Source of the DNA: SAR116 cluster bacterium AG-325-I21
GTDB lineage: Bacteria; Pseudomonadota; Alphaproteobacteria; Puniceispirillales; Puniceispirillaceae
Assembly: GCA_003282865.1 (NCBI GenBank)
Contig: QBYK01000018.1
Span: 1 to 33,753, forward strand
Direction of reading: 5' to 3'
DNA length: 33,753 bases
Shown piece by piece: positions 25,331 through 33,518 of this stretch. Numbering within the stretch: position 1 is the first letter of the stretch; each line of letters opens with the position of its first letter. Under the pieces are notes generated by a model. The model was given only the letters and a program-made list of their open reading frames with translations. It was not told the DNA's origin and did no database searches. Both the position numbers and the translations under genes were made by a program.

Positions 25331-25672
25331 TCACAATTTTACAGGATGGCCATGCGGGGTCTGAATGTAAGCATCAATCCATTGCGCCTTTAGAGCGTCC
25401 AACGTTTCAGGATCAACAATCCCTTTTTCCTGCATTACCTCAATGAGAGTTTGCAACCAAATCAGATAATAATCTTCGCTGCCATCAAGTCCCTGCCGGC
25501 CATCATAAATAGCCATATTACTTCTCGCACCAGCCAGATTTTTGCCAAAGCGTCCTGACCATTCTGCCCAGCAAAAATGCCCCGCCTCGTTGAGATGCAC
25601 TGCAAGGGCAAATACTTCAGCATGCCACGGTGCGGCAAAAGCCTGCTCTGGTTCTCGCTCTGCACTTATCAT
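25331..25672 (-). CDS. Nitrile hydratase accessory protein
   Basis: This 113-residue protein resembles the N-terminal helical part of the nitrile hydratase beta subunit: FAAPWHAEVFALAVHLNEAG (12-31) and HFCWAEWSGRFG (32-43), then YYLIWLQTLIEVMQEKG. Accessory proteins of this kind deliver cobalt to, and help oxidise the ligands of, the alpha subunit by subunit exchange. The ATG overlaps the beta-subunit stop as ATGA, so the two are translationally coupled. The order alpha, beta, accessory is the usual one for cobalt enzymes. Confidence 0.88.
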   Translation of the reverse strand: MISAEREPEQAFAAPWHAEVFALAVHLNEAGHFCWAEWSGRFGKNLAGARSNMAIYDGRQGLDGSEDYYLIWLQTLIEVMQEKGIVDPETLDALKAQWIDAYIQTPHGHPVKL

Positions 25673-26349
25673 AGTACCGGCTCAAGATAGCTTTCCCAGC
25701 AATCAACAATGACACTGTCACCCCTCCCCCCGGTATGCGGCCACAACTCGATACTGGAAAACTCTACTGAATACAGAGGCTCGGGATGTTCGCCAAGAAA
25801 ATGCGCGTTGCTGTTTGGCAGGACATGATGCCCATGATGGAATAATATGCTTCCAGTTTTTCCAGCTGCATAATACGGTAATCTGGTGTGGCCTGGCTTC
25901 TGCAGCATCGTATCAGATGGCTGTTTGGTCTGCACAATTTGTCCCAACGAAAATGCGGGCTCGGCCGTCGCCGGGCGTGATGCTCGTGACCCCGTTGCCA
26001 GCATCGCTTGAACCTCGCTGGCTTTAAGTGCCTTTTTATATAGCGGTTGCTGCGGGCCGTCATAAGCACCGTTGGCAATTTCATCACGCGATATAAACCC
26101 GTTTGCTACAAAAAGATTGGTCAGAGCTGCCAGCCATTTTTCATAATAGGTAAACGATTGGTAATCACTCTTTGGCAGTGTTTCACGCCAGAACCGAGAT
26201 GTATCAATGCTCCATTTTCCCATTGCACCCCCGGCCACGGTAAGACCCAGAACGCGTTTATGCCATGGTTGATCGAAAATTGGATCGCCTGGCCTGTCAG
26301 GGGTGACTCGTCCTGCTGGATCTCCCCCAATATCGTGATATGACTTCAT
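25669..26349 (-). CDS. nthB: Nitrile hydratase subunit beta
   Basis: This 226-residue subunit begins MKSYHDIGG, the family's normal start, and has the helical part (WHKRVLGLTVAGGAMGKW, FTYYEKWLAALTNLF) followed by a C-terminal SH3-like barrel (HTRLPYYAAGKTGSIL, PLYSVEF, then ELWP). The start at 26349 is chosen because GGGGG lies just upstream; the open frame reaches 22 codons further but those residues are unlike the family. It pairs with the alpha subunit to hydrate nitriles to amides in the cytoplasm. It starts 46 nt after the alpha gene and overlaps the accessory gene by 4 bp. Confidence 0.93.
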   Translation of the reverse strand: MKSYHDIGGDPAGRVTPDRPGDPIFDQPWHKRVLGLTVAGGAMGKWSIDTSRFWRETLPKSDYQSFTYYEKWLAALTNLFVANGFISRDEIANGAYDGPQQPLYKKALKASEVQAMLATGSRASRPATAEPAFSLGQIVQTKQPSDTMLQKPGHTRLPYYAAGKTGSILFHHGHHVLPNSNAHFLGEHPEPLYSVEFSSIELWPHTGGRGDSVIVDCWESYLEPVL

Positions 26350-26395
26350 CGCTACCCCCTTTCTATCACTCGACGGGACGATTTGCGGTGGGGGC

Positions 26396-27001
26396 TTACG
26401 GCAAACCAGCACCAATCATTGAATTGCGACTCACCCAGCCCACCAGGTCGGCTTGATCAAGGCCGAAACTGGCTTTGGGCTGCATTGGCAGAACTAGATA
26501 ACGGATTTCTGCGGTTGAGTCCCAAACGCGGATCTTTTGGTCTTGCGGGATGATTATACCAAATTCTGACAATACTTCTCTCGGTTCACTCACAGCCCGG
26601 CTACGATAAGCATCAGATTTATACCATGCTGGCGGCACCCCAAGTACCGGCCATGGATAACAGCTACACAAGGTACAAACGACCAGATTGTGGCATGCGG
26701 GTGTGTTTTCTACCACAACAATATGCTCTCCCTGGCGCCCGCCAAACCCCATTTCAGCCAAAATGCCATCGGTATTATTTACCAGTTGTTTTTTAAATTC
26801 AGGGTCATTCCAAGCGCGTGCAATCAGGCTAGCCCCGATGTGCGGACCAATGTGATGCTCGTATTGATCAATGATTGCGTCAACGGCAGCCGGATCAACC
26901 AATCCTTTGCGGACCAATAATGTTTCAAGCGCCTTAACCCGCAATGCTGGCTCAGGGGGTAAAAGGGAGTGGGCGTGATCGTCGTGGTGATCGTGTGGCA
27001 T
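26396..27001 (-). CDS. nthA: Nitrile hydratase subunit alpha, cobalt type
   Basis: This 201-residue catalytic subunit contains the claw-setting motif V-C109-T-L-C112-S-C114-Y-P-W-P, in which the three Cys and backbone amides hold the metal and two Cys are oxidised. Thr after the first Cys marks the cobalt class; iron enzymes have Ser. The N-terminus is unusually His-rich (MPHDHHDDHAH), which could bind metal. It turns nitriles into amides. No amidase or nitrilase is adjacent to use the product, and no cobalt transporter either. No strong ribosome-binding site is seen before the ATG. The promoter must lie in the divergent region at 27002-27199. Confidence 0.93.
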   Translation of the reverse strand: MPHDHHDDHAHSLLPPEPALRVKALETLLVRKGLVDPAAVDAIIDQYEHHIGPHIGASLIARAWNDPEFKKQLVNNTDGILAEMGFGGRQGEHIVVVENTPACHNLVVCTLCSCYPWPVLGVPPAWYKSDAYRSRAVSEPREVLSEFGIIIPQDQKIRVWDSTAEIRYLVLPMQPKASFGLDQADLVGWVSRNSMIGAGLP

Positions 27002-27040
27002 TCAAAATTTTAGCATGAGAATTCCCAACAAGTCCAGAAA

Positions 27041-27098
27041 TGGCATATAAAAAGCTTTACATTTGGCAAATGTGGTAGAAATGGAACGCTTGGCATAT
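27041..27098. promoter_or_regulatory. Candidate operator: palindrome flanked by direct repeats
   Basis: ACATTTG-G-CAAATGT at 27059-27073 is a perfect 15-bp palindrome. TGGCATAT occurs at 27041-27048 and again at 27091-27098, one on each side, 50 bp apart. The set sits between the nitrile hydratase operon (start 27001, minus) and the SDR gene (start 27200, plus), so one regulator could control both. Confidence 0.5.
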
Positions 27099-27199
27099 CA
27101 GAGAAACGCTTTAGTATATGCAAGGATTATCTATTGACGACTGGTGGATCCATCAAAAATTTAAACCAATAAAGATTTTGCAAGATGCGAGGATAAATA

Positions 27200-27997
27200 A
27201 TGGAGACACGACTTGACGGACGCAATGCCGTAATCACTGGCGGCAGTGCCGGTATAGGCAAAGCTATTGCCAAGAGTTTTCTTACCTCTGGTGCTAATGT
27301 TTCCATTGTGGCACGGCGCAGCGAAGTTCTGATGGCAGCGAAGGCTGAAATTGAGGCCGAGGGTGCGACAACTGGCACAAGTGGTAAAGTTATTGCCCTA
27401 TCAGGTGACATTCGTAATTCTGAAGAATGCGAAAAAGTCATTGCCAAAACACAAGCCGCATTTGGCCATGTTGATGTCTTGGTCAATAATGCTGGGACAT
27501 CCCAGCGTGGTGATTTTCTCGAAGTAAGCGACGAGATATGGCAAGACGACCTGGATTTAAAACTCTTTTCAGCGGTGCGTTTATGCCGCCTTGTTATCCC
27601 GGGCATGCGGTCACGCAAATGGGGCCGGATTATCAATGTTCTGAACCTGGGAGCAAAAGTGCCTAATGGTGGGGGCGCGCCAACTGCCGTAAGCCGTGCT
27701 GCTGGCATGGCACTTACCAAGGTCCTTGCCAAGGAAAATGCAGGCTTCAACATCCTTGTCAACGGGCTGCTTGTTGGTCGAATTAGAAGTGAGCAGTGGG
27801 AGCGTCGTCACGCAGCTGACACGCGGGGCCTTAGCCTCGAAGAATGGTACGAGGATGCTGCCAAACAGCTTAACATAGATCGTTTTGGTACAGCCGAAGA
27901 GTTCGCTAATATGGCTACATTTCTGGCATCAGATGCCGGATCCTATATTAACGGTACAGCTATCAATGTTGATGGTGGCAGTTGCCCAGTTGTGTAA
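27200..27997 (+). CDS. SDR-family protein with non-canonical active site
   Basis: This 265-residue protein has a complete cofactor motif GGSAGIG (14-20) and NNAG (96-99), so it should bind NAD(P). The catalytic set is altered: the Ser position is Leu/Asn (L148-N149 in INVLNLG), Tyr is Thr (T162) and Lys is Arg (R166) in PTAVSRAAGMALTKVLA. The SRAAG pattern recurs in a known branch annotated as 3-oxoacyl-ACP-reductase-like (BKR_like SDR), which also departs from the normal tetrad, so this is a family trait. Reaction unknown. GAGG precedes the ATG. It is divergent from the nitrile hydratase operon. Confidence 0.82.
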   Translation: METRLDGRNAVITGGSAGIGKAIAKSFLTSGANVSIVARRSEVLMAAKAEIEAEGATTGTSGKVIALSGDIRNSEECEKVIAKTQAAFGHVDVLVNNAGTSQRGDFLEVSDEIWQDDLDLKLFSAVRLCRLVIPGMRSRKWGRIINVLNLGAKVPNGGGAPTAVSRAAGMALTKVLAKENAGFNILVNGLLVGRIRSEQWERRHAADTRGLSLEEWYEDAAKQLNIDRFGTAEEFANMATFLASDAGSYINGTAINVDGGSCPVV

Positions 27998-28011
27998 CCA
28001 ATCGCAAATTG

Positions 28012-28899
28012 CTAGGGCTTGGGAGTGGCGGCCACTTGGTGTATCTGTTCACGGTGGAGCGCATAGATACCCATTCCAACAACTATGACGGTGCCAAAAA
28101 TAGTAGTCATATCAGGCAAATCGCCAAATAACAAAAACCCAAACAGGATTGCCCAAATCATACCGGTATAACGGAATGGCGCGACAAAACTAATCTCACC
28201 ATTACGCATCGCCATTACCGCAAAAAGATGCCCGCCAGTAATGGCAATTCCTGCCAGCGTGATGGTGCCGTACATGCCACTCGTCATTGGTGTCCAACCT
28301 GTCGCAACAGACATACCGCCTCCAAAAAGCAAAACTGGAACCGCCGAAATAAGCGCGACAAATAATGATGGTACTGATGGGTCGAGGCGGCGAGTAATAG
28401 CATCACGAAGTGTAATAAAACCAACAGCAATTAACGCGAGGACCGAGAATTGATTAAACCCCTCGCCGCCTGGCCTGATGATGATCAGCACGCCAACAAA
28501 CCCAATTAAAATTGCACTCCAACGCCGCCAGCCAACTTTCTCGCCAAAAAAGATCGCTGCAAACATTGTCACGGTGAGCGGTAACGACTGGAGGATTGCT
28601 GTAACATTGGCGAGTGGCATTTTGGATAAAGCCGTCAGAAAGGCCATTGTTGCGCCAAGTTCGGAAAATGCCCGCACCAAAACAAGCTTCCAATTACGCC
28701 GATCAATACGGATAAAAAGGCTTTTTCGCGCATGAGCGATGGCAAATAACAATGGAACTGACACTAGGCCACGTAAAAAGATACCCTGTTCAATAGAAAT
28801 GGCTTGAAACAGATATTTCATCAGCGCATCGTTGCTAACAAACGAGAACAGGCTAACCGTCATCAAGATGGCACCAAATATATTATCAGATAATTTCAA
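28012..28899 (-). CDS. EamA/DMT-family transporter
   Basis: This 295-residue inner-membrane protein has about ten helices in two EamA repeats; PLANVTAILQSLPLTVTMFA and GEISFVAPFRYTGMIWAILF are the paired repeat motifs. It is a different subgroup from the EamA protein at 9779-10675, although both keep the APFRY-type motif. The start is TTG at 28899 with GAGG about 12 nt upstream; the homology begins within a few residues of it. It ends 14 bp from the convergent SDR gene. Substrate unknown. Confidence 0.85.
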   Translation of the reverse strand: MKLSDNIFGAILMTVSLFSFVSNDALMKYLFQAISIEQGIFLRGLVSVPLLFAIAHARKSLFIRIDRRNWKLVLVRAFSELGATMAFLTALSKMPLANVTAILQSLPLTVTMFAAIFFGEKVGWRRWSAILIGFVGVLIIIRPGGEGFNQFSVLALIAVGFITLRDAITRRLDPSVPSLFVALISAVPVLLFGGGMSVATGWTPMTSGMYGTITLAGIAITGGHLFAVMAMRNGEISFVAPFRYTGMIWAILFGFLLFGDLPDMTTIFGTVIVVGMGIYALHREQIHQVAATPKP

Positions 28900-29163
28900 A
28901 ATCTATTTTTACCTCAACCTCCGCAAGCCTCTTGCTTATGCGCCGAAGCCAGCGATAAAACAATATTTAAACAGCTGAGAATCAACAACTAATTTATCCC
29001 CGCATGATAGGAGGCGAATTCATTATTGCTATGAGTGCAAAAGTTCTTTACCCGCAGTCATCTGCAAATAGCTGAAAAAAGCAACTATCTCTAACGCATG
29101 TCACTAAAAAAAGAGTTTTCTAGTAGGCGACCAGGTTTCAATAGGATCGATAAGAGAGCAGCT

Positions 29164-30084
29164 ATGTCAATTCGCCCTGTTAAAATGTCCAGCACAGCCC
29201 GCCCTGCAATGGAGGGGGCTGGCGTTCACTTGCACCGGGTTTTCGGCTTCGGTGATACCAGTTCCTTTGATCCGTTTTTAATGATGGATGATTTTCGCAA
29301 TGATGATCCGCAGCAATATCAAAACGGGTTCCCATGGCACCCTCATCGCGGTATTGAGACAATTACCTACGTTTTAAAAGGTACTGTTGACCATGGCGAC
29401 AGCCTCGGCAATGTCGGCACGCTTGGTGACGGTGATGTACAATGGATGACAGCCGGCTCAGGCATCATCCATCAGGAAATGCCAAAAGGTGATAAAGATG
29501 GCGCAATGCACGGATTTCAGCTTTGGGCAAATTTGCCATCATCCCAGAAAATGACGACACCTCGTTACCAAGACATTAAATCGCAGGAAATTTCTGAGTT
29601 ACTTGATGATGATGGTAGCCACATTCGTATTATCGCTGGTGAGTACCGCGGTTATAACGGTCCAGTTGATGGAATCGCTGCAGAACCACAATATTTGGAT
29701 ATCACCCTTCCCCCGCACTGTTTTAAAAGGTTTCCTTTCGATACCAGGCGTCAGGGTTTCGCCTATATTTTTGAGGGCAGCGCGCGCTTTAAAGATGCCT
29801 CTGATCCATTTGGAATAAAGGTTGAAAAGGAGTTCGATGGAAAAGAATTGGAAATTCGTGATTTATCAGGCAACCGCACGTTAATTGTCTTCGATCATGG
29901 GGATGAAGTTGCAGTAACCTCAGGCGATCAGGGTGTAAGGTTTCTTCTGATATCTGGTGCTCCACTTCGTGAACCAGTTGCCTGGCACGGGCCGATTGTG
30001 ATGAACACACAAGCCGAGTTACAAACAGCAATGCGCGAATTAAATAACGGAACATTTATCAAAACTGGTGCTGCTGGATGGTAA
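29164..30084 (+). CDS. Pirin-family protein
   Basis: This 306-residue bicupin protein has the pirin metal site in the N-terminal domain: H59 and H61 in PWHPHRGIETITYV, H103 and E105 in GIIHQEMP. SFDPFLMMDDF (35-45) and MHGFQLWANLP are further pirin signatures. The start at 29164 matches the family opening MSIRPVK; a frame from 29098 adds 22 residues without a ribosome-binding site. Some bacterial pirins have quercetin 2,3-dioxygenase activity and others modulate pyruvate dehydrogenase; this one cannot be assigned. It is 27 nt ahead of a VOC gene and likely cotranscribed. Confidence 0.9.
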   Translation: MSIRPVKMSSTARPAMEGAGVHLHRVFGFGDTSSFDPFLMMDDFRNDDPQQYQNGFPWHPHRGIETITYVLKGTVDHGDSLGNVGTLGDGDVQWMTAGSGIIHQEMPKGDKDGAMHGFQLWANLPSSQKMTTPRYQDIKSQEISELLDDDGSHIRIIAGEYRGYNGPVDGIAAEPQYLDITLPPHCFKRFPFDTRRQGFAYIFEGSARFKDASDPFGIKVEKEFDGKELEIRDLSGNRTLIVFDHGDEVAVTSGDQGVRFLLISGAPLREPVAWHGPIVMNTQAELQTAMRELNNGTFIKTGAAGW

Positions 30085-30111
30085 GGAAAAGCAATAGATT
30101 AGGTATGTTAA

Positions 30112-30687
30112 ATGCGTAAAATTCAATCTCAAGGCCTTCATCATGTCACCTTGAATGGCGCTGACCGGCAAACCTCAATTGATTTCTGGGAAGGTCTACT
30201 TGGAATGCCCTTCATTTTTGAGCAGCCAAACCTAGATAGCCCACAAGAGGCCCATCTTTATTTTGATCCGGGCGATGGGCGGTTGATCACTGTGTTCTGC
30301 GATGAATCGCGACCTAAAAAAATGCAACGCTTGGCTCAGGATCCGGGCCAAGTTCACCATCTTGCGTTTTCGATATCTCAGGTAAGTTTCTGGCAAGCTG
30401 TGGACCGGCTCGATGAACGCAAAATACAGCATTCTGGGCCAAAAGATCGCGGCTTTATGGATTCTATTTATTTCCGTGACCCGCTTGGTCTACTGATTGA
30501 ACTCGCATCCTATCGATTTGATCCGCCTACTGGAAGTACGCATTCAAATGTGCTCAAAGTGGCTCATATCTTGAGGATAAAAGCGGGCGCGGCAGCCATT
30601 GAAGCCTGCCATGTTGCCGACGCGATTGAAAAGATTACTCATGAGAGCGTGCAATCACTATCTGATAAAAGTTTACCCCAGAATTAG
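30112..30687 (+). CDS. VOC-family (glyoxalase/extradiol dioxygenase-like) protein
   Basis: This 191-residue protein has one pair of VOC modules, with likely metal ligands H11 (GLHHVTL), H82 or H83 (VHHLAF) and E130 (LIELASY). FYW-rich segments such as TSIDFWEGLLGMPF (21-34) and FRDPLGLLIEL (121-131) are typical of the ring-cleavage branch (PcpA-like) and of fosfomycin-resistance-like folds. The C-terminal 50 residues are an unassigned extension. Coupling to a pirin gene, which can also be a dioxygenase, hints at oxidation of an aromatic or quinone-like compound; this is inference. Confidence 0.8.
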   Translation: MRKIQSQGLHHVTLNGADRQTSIDFWEGLLGMPFIFEQPNLDSPQEAHLYFDPGDGRLITVFCDESRPKKMQRLAQDPGQVHHLAFSISQVSFWQAVDRLDERKIQHSGPKDRGFMDSIYFRDPLGLLIELASYRFDPPTGSTHSNVLKVAHILRIKAGAAAIEACHVADAIEKITHESVQSLSDKSLPQN

Positions 30688-30785
30688 CATGTGCTCAGCC
30701 GATCAGACGGGCAATCATTCGGCTATTACAGCGAACAGAGGTTTCCATAGCAGCACCATTGCTATCTTTAGAATTATTTTGGATA

Positions 30786-32135
30786 TTATTTGGGCTGTTT
30801 TATTTGTTCGTCAGTTGTTCTTTTAGCCTTGATGGCTTTTGTAAATTGTCGCCCCGTGCGCAGCACATTTGACCCCATTTTTATATGCAACCGATCAACC
30901 GCCGCCTCCAAGCGATTACGTCTATTGTCCTCGCCTCCATCAAGATCAAACAAGCGCGCCTCATATGCTTCACCTAAATGATTAACTCCTATTCCCAACA
31001 ATCTAAATTTATTATTATTTCCTACTTCATTTATCAAGAGATCACGGCCAATATCAAACAATTGGTATGCCTTATCAATCCGGCTTGGCAGGGACCGGCT
31101 TCGGGTTATCACACGGTGATTTGCCCGCTTCAATTTCAAAGTCACAGTTCCACCTGCAATGCCTTTGGCTTTCAGACGCGATGACAGTTTAAGGCATAAG
31201 GCCTCCAATTCGGCTTCCAATGATTTAAGATCTGACAGATCTTGCGAAAAAGTAGTCTCGTTCGAAACAGATTTTGCCTCCCGGTCAGCAACCACTGGCC
31301 TTGGGTCATTGCCTTTTGCCAAATTCATCACCATCATGGTTTGGCTCCCAAGGACCGTCGAGATTCTTTTCACCTTCCCTTTTGCAAGATCAGCACAGGT
31401 AAAAACACCAATTCTGTTTAGCCGCATAACTGCCGATTGGCCAATACCATACAAAACCGATATCGGCTGCGGGGCAAGCCATGCCTCGGCTTCAGTCGAG
31501 CCTATGACGAAAAAACCATCTGGCTTGTCACGGTCAGATGCCATTTTTGCCAAAGATTTAGTACTACTTAAACCAATCGAAACTGTAATACCGATGTCAC
31601 GCTTGATATCTTGCTGTAGGCGGTGCAATGCTTCCGCCGGGGTGGCCCTATGCAGTTTTTGCGTTCCCGCAAGATCAAGGAAAGCCTCATCAATCGAAAG
31701 CGGCTGTACGAGCGGGGTTAGCGAAAGCATTTTTTCGCGCACTTGCTGCCCAATTTCGACATAATGCGCCATTCGCGGTCGAATAACCACAGCATCAGGG
31801 CATTTTTTCAGAGCCTGCCAGGCTGGCATTGCAGATCGCACACCAAACTGGCGAGCAATGTAGCATGCCGCTGCAACAACCCCTCGATCACCACCGCCTA
31901 CGATCACAGGCTTACTGGCAAGGTCTGGGTTGTCTCGCTTCTCGATCGACGCATAAAAAGCATCACAATCTACATGTGCGATGGTGAGAGAAAACAAATC
32001 TGGATGAGCACGTATATTAAAAGAATGACAAGACGGGCATGTATCTATCCGAGTTAAGCTGCCCACATGCCCTGTTGCGCCGCAATCACGACACAGCATG
32101 GCATATGAGGCCGCAGCTTCCTGAGTGCCTACCAT
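30786..32135 (-). CDS. dinB: DNA polymerase IV (DinB), with N-terminal zinc finger
   Basis: This 449-residue Y-family polymerase has the metal-binding Asp in HVDCDAFYASIE (54-65) and the catalytic S147-I-D149-E150 motif, followed by thumb and little-finger domains. It copies past damaged bases at the cost of fidelity. The first 45 residues add a CxxC-x14-CxxC zinc-ribbon (C15, C18, C33, C36) not present in E. coli DinB but seen in alphaproteobacterial forms. No LexA box was recognised upstream. It lies 71 nt downstream of the flavin oxidoreductase gene in the same direction and may be cotranscribed with it. Confidence 0.93.
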   Translation of the reverse strand: MVGTQEAAASYAMLCRDCGATGHVGSLTRIDTCPSCHSFNIRAHPDLFSLTIAHVDCDAFYASIEKRDNPDLASKPVIVGGGDRGVVAAACYIARQFGVRSAMPAWQALKKCPDAVVIRPRMAHYVEIGQQVREKMLSLTPLVQPLSIDEAFLDLAGTQKLHRATPAEALHRLQQDIKRDIGITVSIGLSSTKSLAKMASDRDKPDGFFVIGSTEAEAWLAPQPISVLYGIGQSAVMRLNRIGVFTCADLAKGKVKRISTVLGSQTMMVMNLAKGNDPRPVVADREAKSVSNETTFSQDLSDLKSLEAELEALCLKLSSRLKAKGIAGGTVTLKLKRANHRVITRSRSLPSRIDKAYQLFDIGRDLLINEVGNNNKFRLLGIGVNHLGEAYEARLFDLDGGEDNRRNRLEAAVDRLHIKMGSNVLRTGRQFTKAIKAKRTTDEQIKQPK

Positions 32136-32206
32136 TATGCCAGCATCTCCCTTTTTTCACGTCTCATCAGATTTGGAATGCAGCAAGTTAACCGTTTCAA
32201 TGGCAA

Positions 32207-33277
32207 CTAGTCAAAACTCATCGCCCGCCCATATTGATCTGGCACCGATGATGCGCTCCTCAGCGCCTTTGCCGCACGCCATGTCCAATGCGGATCACGT
32301 AGAAATTCGCGTGCAAGAGCGACAAGATCTGCCTGCCCAGTTCGAATAATTGTTTCGGCCTGCATCGGGTCGGTGATCATGCCAACCGCAATAACCGGCA
32401 TCGTTACTTGATCACGGATTTTCTTTGCTAAATCAGTTTGGTAACCATATCCAAGTTCAATTTTTTGGGCTAATGAATTACCTCCACTGGAAACGTGGAT
32501 TGCCGCACAGTCTGCCGCATCAAGCGCTTTTGCAAATTTTATTGTCTGGTCAATATCCCAGCCACCCTCAACCCAATCGGTAGCTGAAACCCTCACAAGA
32601 ATTGGCATGTCAGAAGGAACTACCGCCTTGACAGCATCAAATATTTCTAGTGGGTATCGCATGCGATTTTCTAAGGAGCCACCATATTTGTCGGTGCGCT
32701 TGTTACTGATTGGGGACAAAAACTGATGCAATAGGTAACCATGCGCACCGTGTATTTCTATCGCTTCAATTCCCATTCGAACAGCACGCTGCGCTGCATT
32801 AACAAATGCTTGTTTAACGCGAGCCAAGCCATCGTCCTCAAGAGCTTTAGGGGTATGCCAGCCATCATTAAAGGCGATTGCAGATGGTGCACAGGTTTGC
32901 CAAGCATCACTTTTTAAGGCGTTACCACCTTCCCATGGCCGTTCGGTTGAGGCCTTGCGACCTGCATGGCCAAGCTGGATACCAATTTTGCTATCACCAA
33001 CGGATTTGCAAAAAGAGATCACACGCTTCATGGCAGCTTCATTCTCATCCGAATAAAGCCCACAGCATCCATGGGTAATCCGCCCAACAGCCTCTACACC
33101 CGTTGCTTCAATAATAATGAGCCCCGGCCCGGCCATCGCAAATTGGCCAAGATGCGCCACATGCCAATCACTCATCGTTCCTTCATTAGCCGAATATTGA
33201 CACATAGGCGCCACAACAACACGGTTGGCTAGCGCAAGGCCTGAAAGTTCAATTGGGGTAAATAGACGACTAGACAT
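32207..33277 (-). CDS. NADH:flavin oxidoreductase, old yellow enzyme (YqjM/NamA type)
   Basis: This 356-residue FMN enzyme is a TIM barrel of the OYE family. APMCQYSA places C26, the redox-tuning Cys of the YqjM class; H176 and H179 in IEIHGAHGYLLHQFLSP are the substrate-binding His pair with Y181; GHAGRKAS (103-110) and the C-terminal VALAREFLRDPHW are phosphate and FMN contacts. Such enzymes reduce activated C=C bonds of enones and nitro compounds and often respond to electrophile stress. GGGAG precedes the ATG by about 10 nt. Confidence 0.92.
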   Translation of the reverse strand: MSSRLFTPIELSGLALANRVVVAPMCQYSANEGTMSDWHVAHLGQFAMAGPGLIIIEATGVEAVGRITHGCCGLYSDENEAAMKRVISFCKSVGDSKIGIQLGHAGRKASTERPWEGGNALKSDAWQTCAPSAIAFNDGWHTPKALEDDGLARVKQAFVNAAQRAVRMGIEAIEIHGAHGYLLHQFLSPISNKRTDKYGGSLENRMRYPLEIFDAVKAVVPSDMPILVRVSATDWVEGGWDIDQTIKFAKALDAADCAAIHVSSGGNSLAQKIELGYGYQTDLAKKIRDQVTMPVIAVGMITDPMQAETIIRTGQADLVALAREFLRDPHWTWRAAKALRSASSVPDQYGRAMSFD

Positions 33278-33518
33278 AAATTTTTTACTCCCTGCAGTAA
33301 AACATTGAAAACGTTGTCAACCGTATGAAAACAAAATCGCGCTAGCAAGACCACAATTGGCCAGCAAAAAAAATGAACTTCACCGCGCAAAAAGTTAATG
33401 GCAAGGGTATTGTAACTAGATTGACACATTTTTCCAATAAATCTGCTAACCTATTCGTGCATTTGCAGCCCGCGTGCATTCATTTGAGGAAAAACATAGC
33501 GATATAAAGCTCAAAGAC
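33278..33518. other. Intergenic region without clear features
   Basis: About 240 bp between the flavin oxidoreductase start and the 3' end of the broken spermidine synthase gene. A plus-strand TTGACA at 33421-33426 has no good -10 box at the right distance and no gene to serve. Nothing else was seen. Confidence 0.35.

Noticed and set aside
27127-27762. Minus-strand frame of 211 codons opposite the SDR gene
   Set aside because: It is antisense to a clear SDR gene with a good ribosome-binding site; its composition (many Arg, Ser, Pro) is that of a shadow frame.
30697-30724. AGCCGA-N16-TCGGCT as a terminator after the VOC gene
   Set aside because: Short stem, long loop and no U-tract on either strand.
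31159-31764. Plus-strand frame of 201 codons opposite dinB
   Set aside because: It lies wholly within the polymerase gene on the other strand and shows no family pattern.
33421-33449. TTGACA on the plus strand as a promoter
   Set aside because: No acceptable -10 box at 16-18 nt and no plus-strand gene downstream.
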